Shown here: one piece after another, positions 1 to 12,050 of the stretch
Position numbering within the stretch: position 1 is the stretch's first letter
Layout: each line of letters begins with the position of its first letter
NCBI RefSeq assembly: GCF_043290135.1
Contig: NC_134705.1
Span: forward strand, 59,981,771-60,045,770
Direction of reading: 5' to 3'
Source of the DNA: Rhipicephalus microplus
Lineage: Eukaryota > Arthropoda > Arachnida > Ixodida > Ixodidae
Length of the DNA stretch: 64,000 nt
Translations under genes and position numbers: made by a program
The notes under the pieces: generated by a model
What the model saw: only the letters and a program-made list of their open reading frames with translations
Told to the model about the DNA's origin: nothing
The model's database searches: none

Positions 1-716
1 CAAGCAATATTAGAATTTAAATACGTGGCTCGGGTAGACTTGCTTTGGAAGCGCACGGGAATACCCTAAATCAGGGGGTAGAGGGAGACACGGGATGGAC
101 AGTGTTCGAGTGCCGGGAAGCTAACAGGAAGGTAGAATTTGAGGAGCGATTGAGAAAAATGGGAGAGGAGCGTTAGGCTAGGAAAATTTTCAGTTATTTG
201 TGCATAAAGAATTTCGATTCTGAATGGAGGAAACGAAACTCCAAAACTGTCAAGCAACCGTTTAGAGAACAGCAGAATACCAAGTGAAAAGAAAACATCG
301 GTTAGGAAGAAGGTGAAGGAAACAGAGAGGAACATGTAGAAGACGGGAATGCTTACGAAATCATCACTGGAGTCTTACCAAACTTTTAAGCAGGAAATTC
401 CAAGGTAAAAGGTCTACTATGATTCTCGGGGTAGTTCTCTGCTTTTTGAGGCTAAAGCGAGAGTATTGCGGACCAAGACGTACCGAGCGAAATACGAAGG
501 CACAAGCATCGTATGTACTGCGTGTGGAGAGGAGGAGGAAACGACTGAACATTTGGTATTGTTCTGTAAAAGGCTCCACCCTCTTGTTGAAGATAATGGC
601 GCCGAATTTTTCAAGGCATTGGGGTTTAGAACAGTAACGACAAAATAGACTTTAAACCGGTAGAAATAACCAAGAGGAGGCTAACTGATTTGTGGCTACA
701 ATCAAGGCACGAGTGA
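1..716 (+). pseudogene. 3' end of a decayed non-LTR retrotransposon (LINE)
   Basis: Two short frames read as the C-terminus of a LINE reverse transcriptase protein. The residues around 466-580 contain CTACG...TEHLVLFC, a CX2CX8HX4C zinc-knuckle-like motif typical of the C-terminal end of jockey/CR1/I-type LINE proteins. Upstream pieces in other frames (for example FEERLRKMGEER at about 130-170 and WRKRNSK near 225) fit the basic region that precedes this motif, but frameshifts and stops separate them. The frame after the motif ends at a TGA at 714-716. The element is 5'-truncated by the window edge, and the clade is not assigned. Confidence 0.55.
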
Positions 717-807
717 AATTCAATCCCTAAACACACAGTGATAGTACTTAACTTTATGGCTACGCTCGATCTATAGGGCACTCTCGGATACATTCATACA
801 TCGATCC

Positions 808-1023
808 TGATTGATTTATTGATTGATTTGTGGGGTTTAACGTCCCAAAACCACCATATGATTATGAGAGACGCCGTAGTGGAGGGCTCCGGGAATTTTG
901 ACCACCTGGGGTTCTTTAACGGGTTCTTTAAATCTGAGCACACGGGCCTATGACATTTCCGCCTCCATAGGAAATGCAGCCGCCGCATCCGGGATCTGAA
1001 CCCGCGACCTGCGGGTCGCATCA
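808..1023 (-). mobile_element. Ruka-like tRNA-derived SINE, copy 1
   Basis: A 216-bp insertion flanked by an exact 14-bp target duplication, TCATACATCGATCC, at 794-807 and 1024-1037. In the sense orientation (minus strand) the tRNA-like head is truncated. The body carries the shared SINE sequence with CTACGGCGTCTCTCATAATC and a CAATCAATCAA-type tail. It interrupts the degenerate gag on the same strand just downstream of its zinc knuckle. The family name is recalled, not checked. Confidence 0.85.
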
Positions 1024-1039
1024 TCATACATCGATCCAT

Positions 1040-2105
1040 CCATCTACTAGCGGGAGACATGTCCAACGCGGTGGAACCAGAAGCAGATCGGTTTGTCGTC
1101 GGGAGTCTGCCATTCTGTGGGATTGCGAGATCGTGGAGAAGCGAATCGGTCACGTCGAGATGCAATAATGGGCATTGGTCTAGGGAGAGGGTGAGAGACG
1201 GGGCAGGCGACAGGGAACCCGACGTTGGCGAATTCTTGTCATACGACGGCCTAAATAACAAAGACCGTGGGGGTTGTTGGTATGGTAGCATATTTGAAAG
1301 GAGAGGGCTGAAGCGGCGCTGGACTTGCTGCTTCAAAATCCCGTCGAACGATACGCGTGACACTCTGCTCAAAAGGCGGTGTGGTGGCGGAATCAGAGCA
1401 GGTGGATGTAGCCGCCGTGTTTGGCAAACGAGAAAAAGGAGGGTGCACCCGACGACATTTTGCTGTTTCGAAATGGCGGCATTCCTGAATGATGCGGTTG
1501 ATAGTCGAGACGTTGGTGTAGACCAGCAAATTAAAAGCATCGTTCGCTATTCTCTTCAAAACGTGACCAATCTTGACCCCTTCAGACATCGCCTCGTCCA
1601 CTGTCCGACAAAGAGCGACAACTTCTTGTGTGTAGGACACAACCGATTCCGTTGGCGACTGGACACGGGTAGTCGCCTCCTGTCGGTCAGCTGCAATGGA
1701 CCGGTCGGGTCCCCAAAGATTTCACGTAACTTCTCCTTGAATGTGTCCCAGCTGGTGAGTTTGGACTCATTTGTTTCGTTTCGTACCAGACACGCGGGGT
1801 TTCGTTCAAGTAGAAGAAACATTAGCGAGCATCATGGTTGGGTCCCAGCGGTTAGTTTGACTGGCTCATTTATACAGGCGAAACCAGTAGTCGACATCGA
1901 GTCTAGGTTGCGCAGAAAATTTTTCGAGATCACGGGGTGTGGGGTCCACGACAGAGGTTGTCGGAAAAGTCGCAGACGGAGAAGGCGACGGGTTGTCACT
2001 GAAAGCCATGTCGGGAATTCGGAGGATGCGGCCACTGCAGAGCTGCTTGGTGGGGACGAGGAACATTCTACTTCCACCAAATATCTTACGTGAGCAAGGA
2101 CTCAA
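1040..2105 (-). pseudogene. Degenerate Ty3/gypsy-type gag
   Basis: Minus-strand frames between 2105 and 1040 read as an LTR-retrotransposon gag. Recognisable pieces are KLTSWDTFKEKLREIFGDP (1822-1556 frame), MSEGVKIGHVLKRIANDAF (1640-1251 frame), a proline-rich spacer, then a damaged zinc knuckle, PICFWFHRVGHVSR, near 1040-1080. The second Cys of the CX2CX4HX4C box is lost and a stop follows. At least two frameshifts separate the pieces. No protease or reverse transcriptase follows, because the SINE and the LINE fragment abut it. It is not closely related to the gag of the better preserved element at 14.1-19.7 kb. Confidence 0.7.
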
Positions 2106-2424
2106 TACATTGCAAATATATTTAGAAACAACTCGGCAGATCTTACGTACCTGGGAACCGACGTTAAGCGAAGGATGCGGAGGGAAGTTTACTCTGTTGC
2201 AATTTTTTATTGAGCTAAAAGTCCTGAAATGAAGCTAAATATACGTACGAATGTTGCACGCACAGGCATGTGTTGAAGAGTTGCTAGATATATTTTCAAG
2301 AGTGGTTGCAGCGCTGGCCAGTCTGGCTCCAAGCTTGAGCAGCAGGTGACCTTCATCCTCTTCGTCGGGCGCACATGCTTTGCACAATATGCAGTGCAGC
2401 AGCCTACATGTAGCAATATTACAT
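2106..2424. other. No gene recognised
   Basis: About 320 bp between the minus-strand gag relic and the plus-strand integrase relic. No coherent frame, repeat pair or splice-like structure was seen. It may be remnant LTR or leader of either element. Confidence 0.4.
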
Positions 2425-3127
2425 CGCATCCTACGCCATAGTTCTCCACGTGAGCGGCTCAGGGACAGAGGGCGCGTGTTTCTGTCGGCCACAGTTGAAT
2501 CTCTTCTCAAGGAATGCCGAGTGATTTATCAGACTACCACCGCGTATAATCCTCAAACAAATGGAATTACAGAACAATTCAACAGAATATTAGGGGATAT
2601 GCTATCAAAACACGTCGTTTCCAACCACTTCCACTGGGACCGTATTCTCAATTTTGTGACGTACGCCCATAATACCTCTGTACAGACAAGTGGATTCTCT
2701 CCATGCTTCCTGCTTTACGGTCGTGAGTACTCTTGCATGCTAGACAACATCCTTCGATACCACCCTGATGTTGCTGAGTCGACGACAGTGTTACAAGCTG
2801 CAAATGCACAGGAGAGAGTCACCAGCTGGCCCGCTCCTTCATTACTGCTAATCAGTAACGCGAAAAGCTCCACCGTGATACCTCGACGCCTCCTGCATCT
2901 TGCACTCCTGGTGACCTTTATGGCTTTGGATCCCTTCAAGCAGCCCTGGTCTCTCAACCAAACTTCTATCCAAATATCACAGGCCCTCCTGTGTGGTCAA
3001 ACAAACATCACCCGTGAATTACATCGTGGAGCATCTTGTGCAATCCTCTGATCAATGATGTCGTGGACGTGAGACTGTTCACATAGACCACATGAAACCG
3101 TACTACGACCCACCATCTGTCCTCTGA
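2425..3127 (+). pseudogene. Ty3/gypsy integrase C-terminal fragment
   Basis: The frame at 2380-3051 contains the second half of a retroviral-type integrase core: DRGRVFLS with the second catalytic Asp, then NPQTNGITEQFNRIL, which carries the catalytic Glu, and FVTYAHNT. The zinc-binding domain and the first Asp are absent. After 2820 the frame drifts. The terminal HIDHMKPYY block, the usual end of gypsy pol, is recovered in another frame at about 3085-3110. It is a 5'-truncated pol relic in the opposite orientation to the neighbouring gag relic. Confidence 0.75.
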
Positions 3128-3377
3128 TGCCCCTACGTCGACAGGATGGTTCTATTCTGGGGGGGGGGGGGGAGAGAAAATGTAGTGCAGAAGATAAATG
3201 GTACTCGAGGAAGCAGCGGGTACTTGCCAGGACGAAGTGAGGATGACGTTTCGCTTTCCCGCCGTTTAGGCTGGATCCACCATCACGACGCCAGTTCAAG
3301 AGGCTGCTATTTTGTCTGATAAATAAGTGCTTCTTCAAAACTTTACATATATATATTGACCCATTTCTACATGTAAT
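3128..3377. other. Junction region with 13-base G run
   Basis: A non-coding stretch after the integrase relic. It contains a run of about 13 G at 3161-3173, which could be a degenerate polypurine tract, and low-complexity AT sequence near 3345. No LTR boundary could be fixed. Confidence 0.35.
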
Positions 3378-4980
3378 GAAGGGTAATCGCTTACGCAAGC
3401 AGAAAGTTAACACTTGCTGAGGCTAATTGAATGTCTCGCCATGGTATGGGCGGTTACAAAATTTCGCCCATATTTATATGGCCGCCCCTTCAAAGTAATT
3501 AGCGACCGCCACTCACTGTGTTGGTTAACAAGTCTTAAAGACCCTACAGGGCGATTAGCGAGTTGGAGTCTCAAGCTGCAAGAGTTCTATATGGAAGTCA
3601 TACATAAGTCAGGCGAGCGACATATGGATGCTCACTGTCTGTCCCGTTCACCCATTGAATCGTCAACCCTACCCGAGGATGAGGAGACGGCATTTCTCAG
3701 TGTCCTCGATCCGACCACCATTGCGCAGCAACAACGGGACGACGCCTAACTGCTTGGCCTGATTAACTACTTGCATGGCAGACCTCAGAAGGTACCGAGA
3801 GTTTTCGCAAAAGTGCTGTCATCGTTTTGTTTACGGGACGGTGTACTCTACAAAAGAAACTTTTCGTCGACGGGATCCGCCTATCTTCTCGTCATCCCAG
3901 CAACCCTTCGCACCGAAGTACTCAAAGCATGCCACAATGAGGTGACCTCTGGTCATTTGGGTTACACGAGGACATTGGCCAGAGTACAGCAAAGGTATTA
4001 CTGGCCGAGACTAACCACAGCCGTGAAGTACCATGTTCGTACCTGTCTCGACCGCCAGTGCCGCAAGTCACCACCGAATAAACCAGCTGGCCTCCTGCAA
4101 CCCGTGCAGGTCCCAACAGCTCCATTCCACCAGGTTGGCATGGACACTTTTAGCCCACTCCCTACTTCTACTGCAGGCAACCGATGAATTATTGTCGCGA
4201 CGGAATATCTGACCCGTTATGCCGAGACAAAGGCTATTCAGAGAAGTACAGTAATGGAGGTGGCAAGATTTTTCAACGAGAATATTGTACTGAGGCATGG
4301 TGCACCAACCGTCGTAATCACAGACAGAGGAACCGCATTTACGGCAGCTCTTTTGTACCATGTCTTGATGCTCAGTGGAACAACGCATCGTAAGACCACT
4401 GCCTACCACCCGCAAACGAACGGGCTGACAGAGCATCTAAACAAAGTCATTGAAGACATGCTTTCGATGTACGTAGACGTCGAACACAGAAATTGGGATC
4501 AAATCTTGCCATACACAACGTTTGCATACAACACGGCCAAGCAAGAAACGACCCGCATGATATCGTTTAGCCTCGTTTATGGACGGGAAGTACGAACCAT
4601 GTTAGATGCGATGTTACCGCACGAAGGCGACGACATCGTCCCGGACGCCGACACGTTTACCGAACGTGCGGAAGAAGGTAGGCAACTTGCACGTTTACGG
4701 ATCAGTCAGCAGCAAGAGTATGATGCAGGCCGCTACAATGCTCACCGCAGAACAGCCGTCTACCAAACTGGCGTCAAAGTATAGGTTTGGACGCCCGTGC
4801 GGAAACGAGGACTTTACGAAAAGCTCTTAAGAAGATACTTTGGGCCATACCGATTGCTGTAACAACTCAGTGACGTCACTCACGAAGTTGTTCCCGACAG
4901 TTCGTTTAGTACGAAGCGTCGCCAGCACCATCCTGAATTCTTTCACGTAGTGCGCATGAAGCCTTACGTCAGCGAGTGAT
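3378..4980 (+). pseudogene. Ty3/gypsy pol fragment A (RNase H and integrase)
   Basis: A 5'-truncated pol. It starts in RNase H (IAYASRKL at about 3390), loses roughly 19 bases just before CLAMVWAV, then runs through RNase H ([13 protein letters not shown]) to DPTTIAQQQ. The next frame (3771-4187) carries the integrase zinc domain: HNEVTSGHLG, then CLDRQC, so the CX2C pair is partly altered. In-frame TGA at 4184-4186 replaces an expected Trp. The core then continues with ITDRGTAFTAAL and HPQTNGLTEHLN to a TAG near 4782-4784. The terminal VVRMKPY block ends at about 4978. It belongs to the same family as fragment B downstream. Confidence 0.85.
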
Positions 4981-5246
4981 TACGCGAGACTTTGCTTTAA
5001 AACAACTGCATAATTGACTTCACATCAGGTCGATGCTCTTTGAGAGAGAAGCAAATGATCCGTTTCTACATGTAAACGAAAACGACGATGGGGATTTAGT
5101 GGACACTAGGTTGTGGGCCTCTGGCTTGACTAGATAACGAAGAGGACGATCTTGCGGCTCAGCTGTTCAGAAGACGCTGCTTTCGCTGTCTTAAGGCGTA
5201 CTTGTGCTGTGTTCGCGTTATACCGCGACAATATATATACCATATG

Positions 5247-5302
<56 letters not shown>

Positions 5303-5471
5303 ATGCACCCGAAACAACTAACGAAGACGTTGTGCGCGCTCGTGAAAAGGGATACTGAAGAAGACGACGTGCTTTCGTTTAGCTCTCGTGCTCTTGGCTC
5401 CTGCATAAAAACACATGCCGTCGGTTCTCGGACTCAACGTTTCGGTGAACTGCTTACGTTGAACCGCGACA
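4981..5471 (+). repeat. Probable LTR region between gypsy copies A and B
   Basis: This follows the pol end of copy A and directly precedes the primer-binding-site-like sequence of copy B at 5473, so it should be or contain the 3' LTR of A and/or the 5' LTR of B. The exact LTR start is not visible; the last bases before the primer site are CGACA. It contains a TA microsatellite. No second copy is found after B's pol, so it cannot be delimited by comparison within this window. Confidence 0.5.
5252..5297. repeat. (TA)n microsatellite
   Basis: About 23 uninterrupted TA units, located inside the probable LTR region. Confidence 0.95.
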
Positions 5472-5472
5472 C

Positions 5473-5490
5473 TGGTGGAGGTGCTGGGTA
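5473..5490 (+). other. Primer-binding-site-like sequence of gypsy copy B
   Basis: TGGTGGAGGTGCTGGGTA is identical to the 18 bases that follow the 5' LTR of the intact element at 14370-14387. It begins TGG, as expected for pairing to a tRNA 3' CCA. The primer tRNA is not identified. Confidence 0.6.
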
Positions 5491-5567
5491 GCAAGCCTGC
5501 CGATGCTCAACACTCCATCTGGGGCCGCTCATCACGTCCCGACACGTAGCCACCTGTTACAACACCA

Positions 5568-7004
5568 GTGCACCACTTCAGTCGGCTGTTGCTAGGCCTC
5601 TCTCCTGAGCTGATCTCCTTCGACGAACAGTCTACCAGGCATTACGTACCTCTGCCAATGGTCTCCGCCAGCCAGCCACAGTTGTTCCAAGTGATACAAG
5701 GCAGCCCCGTTTTCAATCCAGCCCAGGTAACACTTCTTCAGCCACTTGTGCCTGATCGCTTCAGTGGTGCCCCACATGAAGATGTTGAAGATTGTCTTGA
5801 GTATTACGAACGCGTTGCCGACATCAACCAGTGGAATGCTCAACAGAAGCTCGCCGGCACGTACTTCCCTCTCGATGACAGCGCTCACACGTGGCTTGAG
5901 AATCGAGAAGGTCGTATATCCACATGAGATGAGTTTCGTCAGCAGCTGATTGACACCTTTGCTAGCGTCGACCGTCGAGAGCGGGCTCAGCAGTTGCTCG
6001 AGTTAAGGCTTCAAAAACCTAACAAAACTGTGGCAATGTTTGCTGAAAACGTGACGCCCCTATGTCGTCAGGCTGATCACAATATGTCCGAGGAAGAGAA
6101 GCTGCGCTACCTCATGCGCGGCGTGAAGGAACAACTGTTCGCTGGCCTTGTGCGCTATGCCCCAACTACCGTGGCCGATTTTATAAGAGAAGCCACTGCC
6201 ATTGAGCGCGCTCTGCACCAAAGATTGAGGCAGTATAATCGCTCGTCTACTACCACCCCAATACCCGCCGCTTCAGTGACTCTGGACAATCAGGGCTCCC
6301 TACGTGACCAGATCACAGATACTGTCCGAGAAGAAATTCAGAAGCTTTGGACTCCTCCAGTGGATACACCAGTGACCGCCGTTGTCGCAGTCGTTCGTGA
6401 CGAACTTAGGCACGCTTTTTCAGCAGCTGATTTTGGTCGCGAGCAGCGTCAACTGAGTTACGCCGACGCTTTCCGCCATCCACCACCTGTCCCGCCTAGT
6501 ACATCATACTACCAGCCACCTACTGCCACACCTTCGTCGCAACCATTGCAGAAGGCTTTCAGACGTCGGCCCATGTCTACAATGTCTTCATGCCACCAGC
6601 CACCACTTTCCGCGCCTTACTCACCACCACGAGAGGACATGGGACGCCACAATTTCGCAGAACGGACGCTTGGCGCACTGTCGATCGTCGCCCTCTCTGC
6701 TTACTGTGGTGGTGCCGGCCATATAGCTCGCTATTGTTGGTACCGCGACACATCGCTTCGACCGTCTCGGCCAGGGTACGACGGTCGCCATGCCAACGCC
6801 GACAACATTGTTCGCCAGGACGACCCTGGTTTTCGAGGGCCTTCAACAACGTGGTTTCCTTATCACGAGTCGCTTCCTAATCGCCAGCCCGATTCCGCCC
6901 ACAAGTCACGCTCTCCATCCCCTGCTCAGACATCGTCACCGAATCGAGGTACTTTTGCTGAGCTTCGGGGAACAAGGTCACCCAGCCTTTACCGGAGAAA
7001 CTAG
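5568..7004 (+). pseudogene. Gypsy copy B gag
   Basis: One reading frame of 479 codons is interrupted once, by a TGA at 5925-5927 where related gags have Trp (STWDEF context). Features in order: VPDRFSGAPHEDVEDCLEYY capsid start, the LRYLMRGVKEQLF helix region, a Pro/Ser-rich spacer and a zinc knuckle near 6700-6740. The knuckle reads AYCGGAGHIARYC, lacking its first Cys in this frame. The expected TVDRRPLC precedes it in another frame, so about 50 bases are read out of frame between two compensating indels. The downstream gag end is Ser/Pro/Arg-rich. Homologous to the gag at 14388-15800. Confidence 0.85.
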
Positions 7005-7039
7005 AGGCGGCGACCTCTCGGGGTAAGGTCGCAGCCCGA

Positions 7040-10000
7040 CCACAAGTCGATAAAATGTCCCCAGTACTGCCGCTACAGAACGACTTCGCGCCGACGAATA
7101 TTAACAATGACGAAATTGTGAGCGCCGACCTAAATGTAATTATTGATGGAGAGCAAGTGAAGGCCTGAGTTGATACGGGTGCTGATTTTTCCATAATAAG
7201 TCACAAGCTGGCTGATCATCTTAGAAAATTAAAAACGCCATGGACAGGACCACATATAAGAACAGCGGGTGGTCAATTGCTGCTCCCTACTGTAAGATGC
7301 ACAGCAAGAATCAGCAGAGGAGATTCTTCTTTCGTCGCGACTTTCATCGTTCTCCCAGAGTGCTGCAAAGGTTTAATTATAGAAATAGACTTCCTCAGGC
7401 AGCATGGTGCAATATTCAACATCCCGGACCACGTGGTTTCATTTTACGAGAGTGCTCGTCTGACTGATCCTACATCAATAGAGCACAAATCCTTTCGTCT
7501 CAAAGACCACAATACAGTCGTGCTGCCTCGATCATGTATCCTCGTTTCAGTAGCCTAGACGTACCGTTCGACGGTGAAGGAGTCGCCGACCAACTAACAT
7601 CGCTGCTTTTCAGTCACGGGATTTCCGTAGCACGAGGAATAGTCAATGTCACCGACGGCCGAACAAACTTGCTGTTGACCAATTTCACCTCCGAGCAACG
7701 GCACCTTCCAAAAGGCACTACTTTGGCACATTTTGACGAGATCGCAGATGTTTGTGACTGTTTTTCAGCACTCGAAGCAACAGCTGCGCAAAACCCACAT
7801 GGCCTAGCATCTAACCTTGACGTCAGCCCTACTTTAACTCAGCAACAGCGGGAACGCCTGATTTTGCTGCTAGCGGAGTACCACGACTGTTTTCCGTCGA
7901 CCTCGAAAGTCGGCCTGACGTCCTTGACCAAGCACCGAATCATCACAGAAGACAGGGCTAGACCAATCCATCAAAATTCGTACCGTGTGGCTTCAAAAGA
8001 ACGAGAAGCAATAGAACAGCAGGTTACAAAAATGCTTTAAGACGACGTCATTCAACCATCGAAAAGCCCTCGGGCATCACCTGTTGTTCTAGTGAAGAAG
8101 AAGAACGGCAGCCTGCGTTTCTGTGTGGACTATCGAAAGTTAAATCAGGTTACAAAAAAAGACATGTACCCGCTTCCCCGCATAGAAGATTCGATCGACA
8201 GGCTTCAAAACGCACGTTACTTCTCTTCCATGGACTTAAAGAGCGGGTATTGATAAATTGAAGTAGACCCCAGAAATCGTGAAAAAAAAACCCGCTTTCA
8301 TACCGCCAGATGGACTGCAGGAATTTAAGGTTTTACGATTTGGCTTGTGCTCCGTGCCTGCTACTTTCCAGCGTCTCATAGATACCGTTCTCTCTGGGCT
8401 TAAATGGAGAACCTGCCTAGTATACCATGACGACGTCATTGTGTTTTTTACAACGTTTGATGACCACCTTGAACGATTGCAAATGGTCTTGCAGGCCATA
8501 CGGGCCACAGGCCTGACGCTCAAGACGGAGAAATGTCACTTTTGCTTTGAGTAAATGCAGTTTCTTGGCCATGTCGTCAGTTACGCAGGATTTCGTCTAG
8601 ATTCCGAGAAAGTTGCCGCCGTCGCACAGTTTTCAACACCATCAGATAAAAAGGCAGTGAGGCGTTTTCTGGGTCTCTGTGCATATTATCGGCGGTTTAT
8701 TCCAGATTTTGCGCGCATTCCGTTACCTTTAACTCGTCTCACGAGGGCTGACGTTGCGTTTCATTGGGGCGGCGAACAGGAAGCTGCTTTTTAATTACTT
8801 GTGGCAACGTCTACACACGACCCCCGTGCTTGACCATTTTGACGAGACAACCTCTACAGTGCACCATACAGACGCCAGCAATGTTGGCCTCGGAGCTGTG
8901 CTTGTGCACCGCCAGGACGAGAAAAGAGTGATCGCTTACGGAAGCAGAAATCTCTCACGTACAGAAGCAAATTAGTCGACCACTGAAAAGGAATGCCTCG
9001 CCGTGGTGTGGGCAGTTATGAAATTTCACCCATACTTGTACGGCCGCCCATTCAAGGTTATCAGTGACCACATTTCGTTGTGTTGGTTAACAAGTCTGAA
9101 AGATCCTTCCGGGCAGTTGGCAAGCTGGAGCCTTAGACTACAGGAGTTGGATATAACGATGGTGCATAAGTCGGGAAAACGACACACGGACGCCGACTAC
9201 CTATCTCGATCACCAGTAGAGTACTGCTTCTTTTGATGAAGAGACAGCGTTCCTCGGAATCTTCGACACGTCAACCATCGCAGATCACGAGCATGACGAT
9301 CCTGAGCTACTTGGCTTGATTATTTATTTAAAAGTACGAAGCCTGAATGTGCCCAAAGCCTTTGCAAGAGAACTATCGTCGTTATGTTTGCGAAACAATG
9401 TCCTTTAAAAAATGAACTTCTCGTCAGACGGGTCCACCTACCTGCTTGTCGTCCCTACCACTCTTTGTTCTGAGGTATTGCAAGCGTGCCACAACGAGGT
9501 AACATCTGGACATTTAGGCTACACGCGCACACTGAGCAGAGTTCGAGGAAGGTATTACTGGCCGAGACTCACCGCTGCCGTGAAGCATCATGTTCGGACC
9601 TGCCTCAATTGCCAGCGGCGCAAGTCACCTCCAACAAAACGAGCCAGTTTGCTACACCCTGTCCAGATCCCGACAACGCCATTTGACTAGATCGGAATGG
9701 ACCTTTTGGGCCCGCTTCCCACCTCTAGTGTAGGTAACCGCGGGGTTATAGTGGCGACCGACTACCTTACTCACTACGCCGAGACAAAAGCCATCCAGAG
9801 AGGCACAGCAGAGGAGGTGGCCCGGTTTTTCATAGAGAACATTGTGCTGAGACACGGTGCGCCATCGATCGTTATAACAGATCGCGGAACCGCATTCACG
9901 GCCGCGCTTTTAGATCATGTGTTGTTGCTTAGCGGTACTATTCATCACAAGTCGACAGCTTACCAACCACAAACCAACGGGTTGACCGGGCGTCCAACAA

Positions 10001-10536
10001 AACACTTGAAGACATGCTTTCAATGTATGTGGACATCGAACACAAAAACTGGGACGAGATTCTCCCTTACATAACGTTCGCATACAATACTGCGAAGCAA
10101 GAAACAACACGGATGACCCCATTCAGCCTTGTTCACAGACTAGAAGTAAGAATAATGTTGGACGCGATGCTGCCACACGAATGCGATGACAACGAAACGA
10201 GTGCTGACGCGTTTACTCAATGCGCAGAGGAAGCCAGACAGCTCATACGTCTGCGAATATACCAACAGCAAGAGTAAGACGCAGGCCGCTAGAACCTACG
10301 TCATACACCTGTAACGTACAAAAGCGGGGACAGTGTATGGGTGTGGACGCCTGTATGAAGACGGGAACTATCCGAAAAGTTGCTGAGAAGTGTACTTCAG
10401 ACCTTATCAAGTGCTGCGACGACTACGTGACGTTACCTATGAAGTCGTCCCTGATAGATCAAACTGTACAAGGCGTCGCCAGCAGCGACCTGAACTTGTG
10501 CCCGAAGTGCGCATTAAGCCATACGTCAGCGGGTGA
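7040..10536 (+). pseudogene. Gypsy copy B pol (protease, RT, RNase H, integrase)
   Basis: All pol domains are recognisable but riddled with lesions. Protease VDTGADFS near 7170 is preceded by a TGA. RT begins with HRIITEDRARPIH at about 7940. A TAA lies at 8038-8040, and a TGA and TAA replace the WQ of GYWQIEVD near 8250. The active site reads YHDD instead of YLDD (about 8425). RNase H HTDASNVGLG lies at about 8868. The integrase zinc domain is at 9485-9620 (HNEVTSGHLG, CLNCQRRK), followed by a TAG at 9688-9690. The core (ITDRGTAFTAAL) runs to a frameshift near 9990, before MLSMYVDIEHKNWDE, then decays to RIKPYVSG at 10536. No 3' LTR follows. Confidence 0.88.
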
Positions 10537-11892
10537 CTCTGCGAGGCACCGTCACTTCTACAAATTTTGCAGAATGTCGTGCGGGTGTTATTTGTGAGAA
10601 AAATTTAAAAGTACCGCTTTTTCTTGCCATATCAAATTTGATCTACATATTAAGTAAAGGTGCTTCTTTAAAGTATTTGAAGCCGAGTAACATTAGCGCA
10701 ATTTATCTGCTACAAAGGCTTTGAAGAATTCAGCCAAACTATTTATCGTTTGCTGTTCTTGTATGGCAATACTGCACTTTGTATGAATATTTGAGCCACA
10801 AATACTCACTCCACAGAAGTTATATTTCACGAAAAAAAATAATGTTAGGTCCAGATTACAAATATCACTATATAATCGTTTTTGTCCACATTGAGATGCA
10901 ATTTGAACTATGTGTTTGTCTAAAGGAAAATTACTTTTATGTGTAAGTTGAAAGCAAATAAACAGTGCTTGTTATATGGCAAGTGTTATCATTACAATTT
11001 TTGTTTCAATGAGGAAAATTATTTTTGAAGTCTCCTATTGAGGGCCATGGGAAACTTCGGAACGGAAGCTGTCGTATATCAAATGCAGAAAACAGCCATC
11101 ATTAGGAAACTTCAAAAATTAATTTATTCTTTAAAACAAAGTGTAATCATATAACTTGCCATATAAAGAGAACTGCTTCCTTGCTTTTGATGTGGCAAAA
11201 AAATTGCACTAATATTACTGAGCTTCATGCACTACACACAATCACCTTTAATTAATGCCTAGACCGAATTCCGTGTAGAAGAGGCAGTATTTTTGAAATA
11301 CTTCTTTTTACTTTTTACAAACAACACCCAGACGACATCCTGGGATGTCCAGAAGGCACCAACATGGCCTAATATTTTGTTCTCTGCGATATATTTTAGC
11401 ATTTTGCTGTTTTCAATACAGTAAACGAGCACAATATTTTTTTTTCAAAACACATCTGGGATGTTTGATGTGGAATTGTCTCACTGCCAGCATTTATTCT
11501 TCCGAAGCTCAAGCTATCCCCTCTCTGTTACTGCCTTCCTTACATACAATGCTTGCATAGGAAAGAAAACGAAAGGGAGATCTGACAAGGTTCACAAGGC
11601 AAGATATTTTCATGTTGGATAAATTCATTACCATAAACAGCAGCAAAATAACATTCATTTTGAGTAGTACAACCCACAAGCTATATACCAGTATACTAAG
11701 AGCCAAGCGCAAACTTTTCATTTGATCATGTGTAGTGATAGACAGGAAGCGCTTATTGCAAGACTGATCAGCCTGTAATTAACTGAATGAAGTACAATGC
11801 ACTGTTCAATCCTACACCACATAGGCATCTTTGCTACAGCAAAGCCATGTGTCATTGATTCATGCACTAGATTGGACAATGCAAATGTAACA
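10537..11892. other. AT-rich sequence, no gene recognised
   Basis: The gypsy homology stops about 30 bp into this stretch. The rest is AT-rich with many stops in all frames. No transposon ends, tRNA-like boxes or paired splice sites with a conserved frame were found. Confidence 0.5.
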
Positions 11893-12050
11893 AAAAAGAT
11901 GAAAAAAGAAAACAAAGGAAAAAAAGAAGAAAAGGGGGGGTGCAAAGTAGGAGCAGTGTAGCACACTACTTTTACTTTGCATCCCCCTTTTTTTTCTTCT
12001 TTTTCCTTCTTTTCTTTCTTTTACCTTTTTTTTGCTTCTCTTACCCCCAC
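11893..12050. repeat. Imperfect inverted repeat of polypurine/polypyrimidine tracts
   Basis: The left arm at about 11893-11949 (A/G-rich, ending in GGGGGGGTGCAAAGTA) is complementary to the right arm at 11973-12050 (TACTTTGCATCCCCC then T/C-rich). The spacer of about 23 bases contains a smaller AGTGT/ACACT pair. The inner 28 to 30 bases of the arms match well. It could form a cruciform, and one polypurine arm could also form triplex DNA. No transposase or target duplication was seen. Confidence 0.75.

Noticed and set aside
1059..2093. Plus-strand open frame of 344 codons
   Set aside because: The minus strand over the same bases reads as retrotransposon gag; the plus frame has no recognisable domain and is a shadow.
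5204..5491. Frame translating (TA)n as a hydrophobic stretch
   Set aside because: Microsatellite translation, not a membrane protein.
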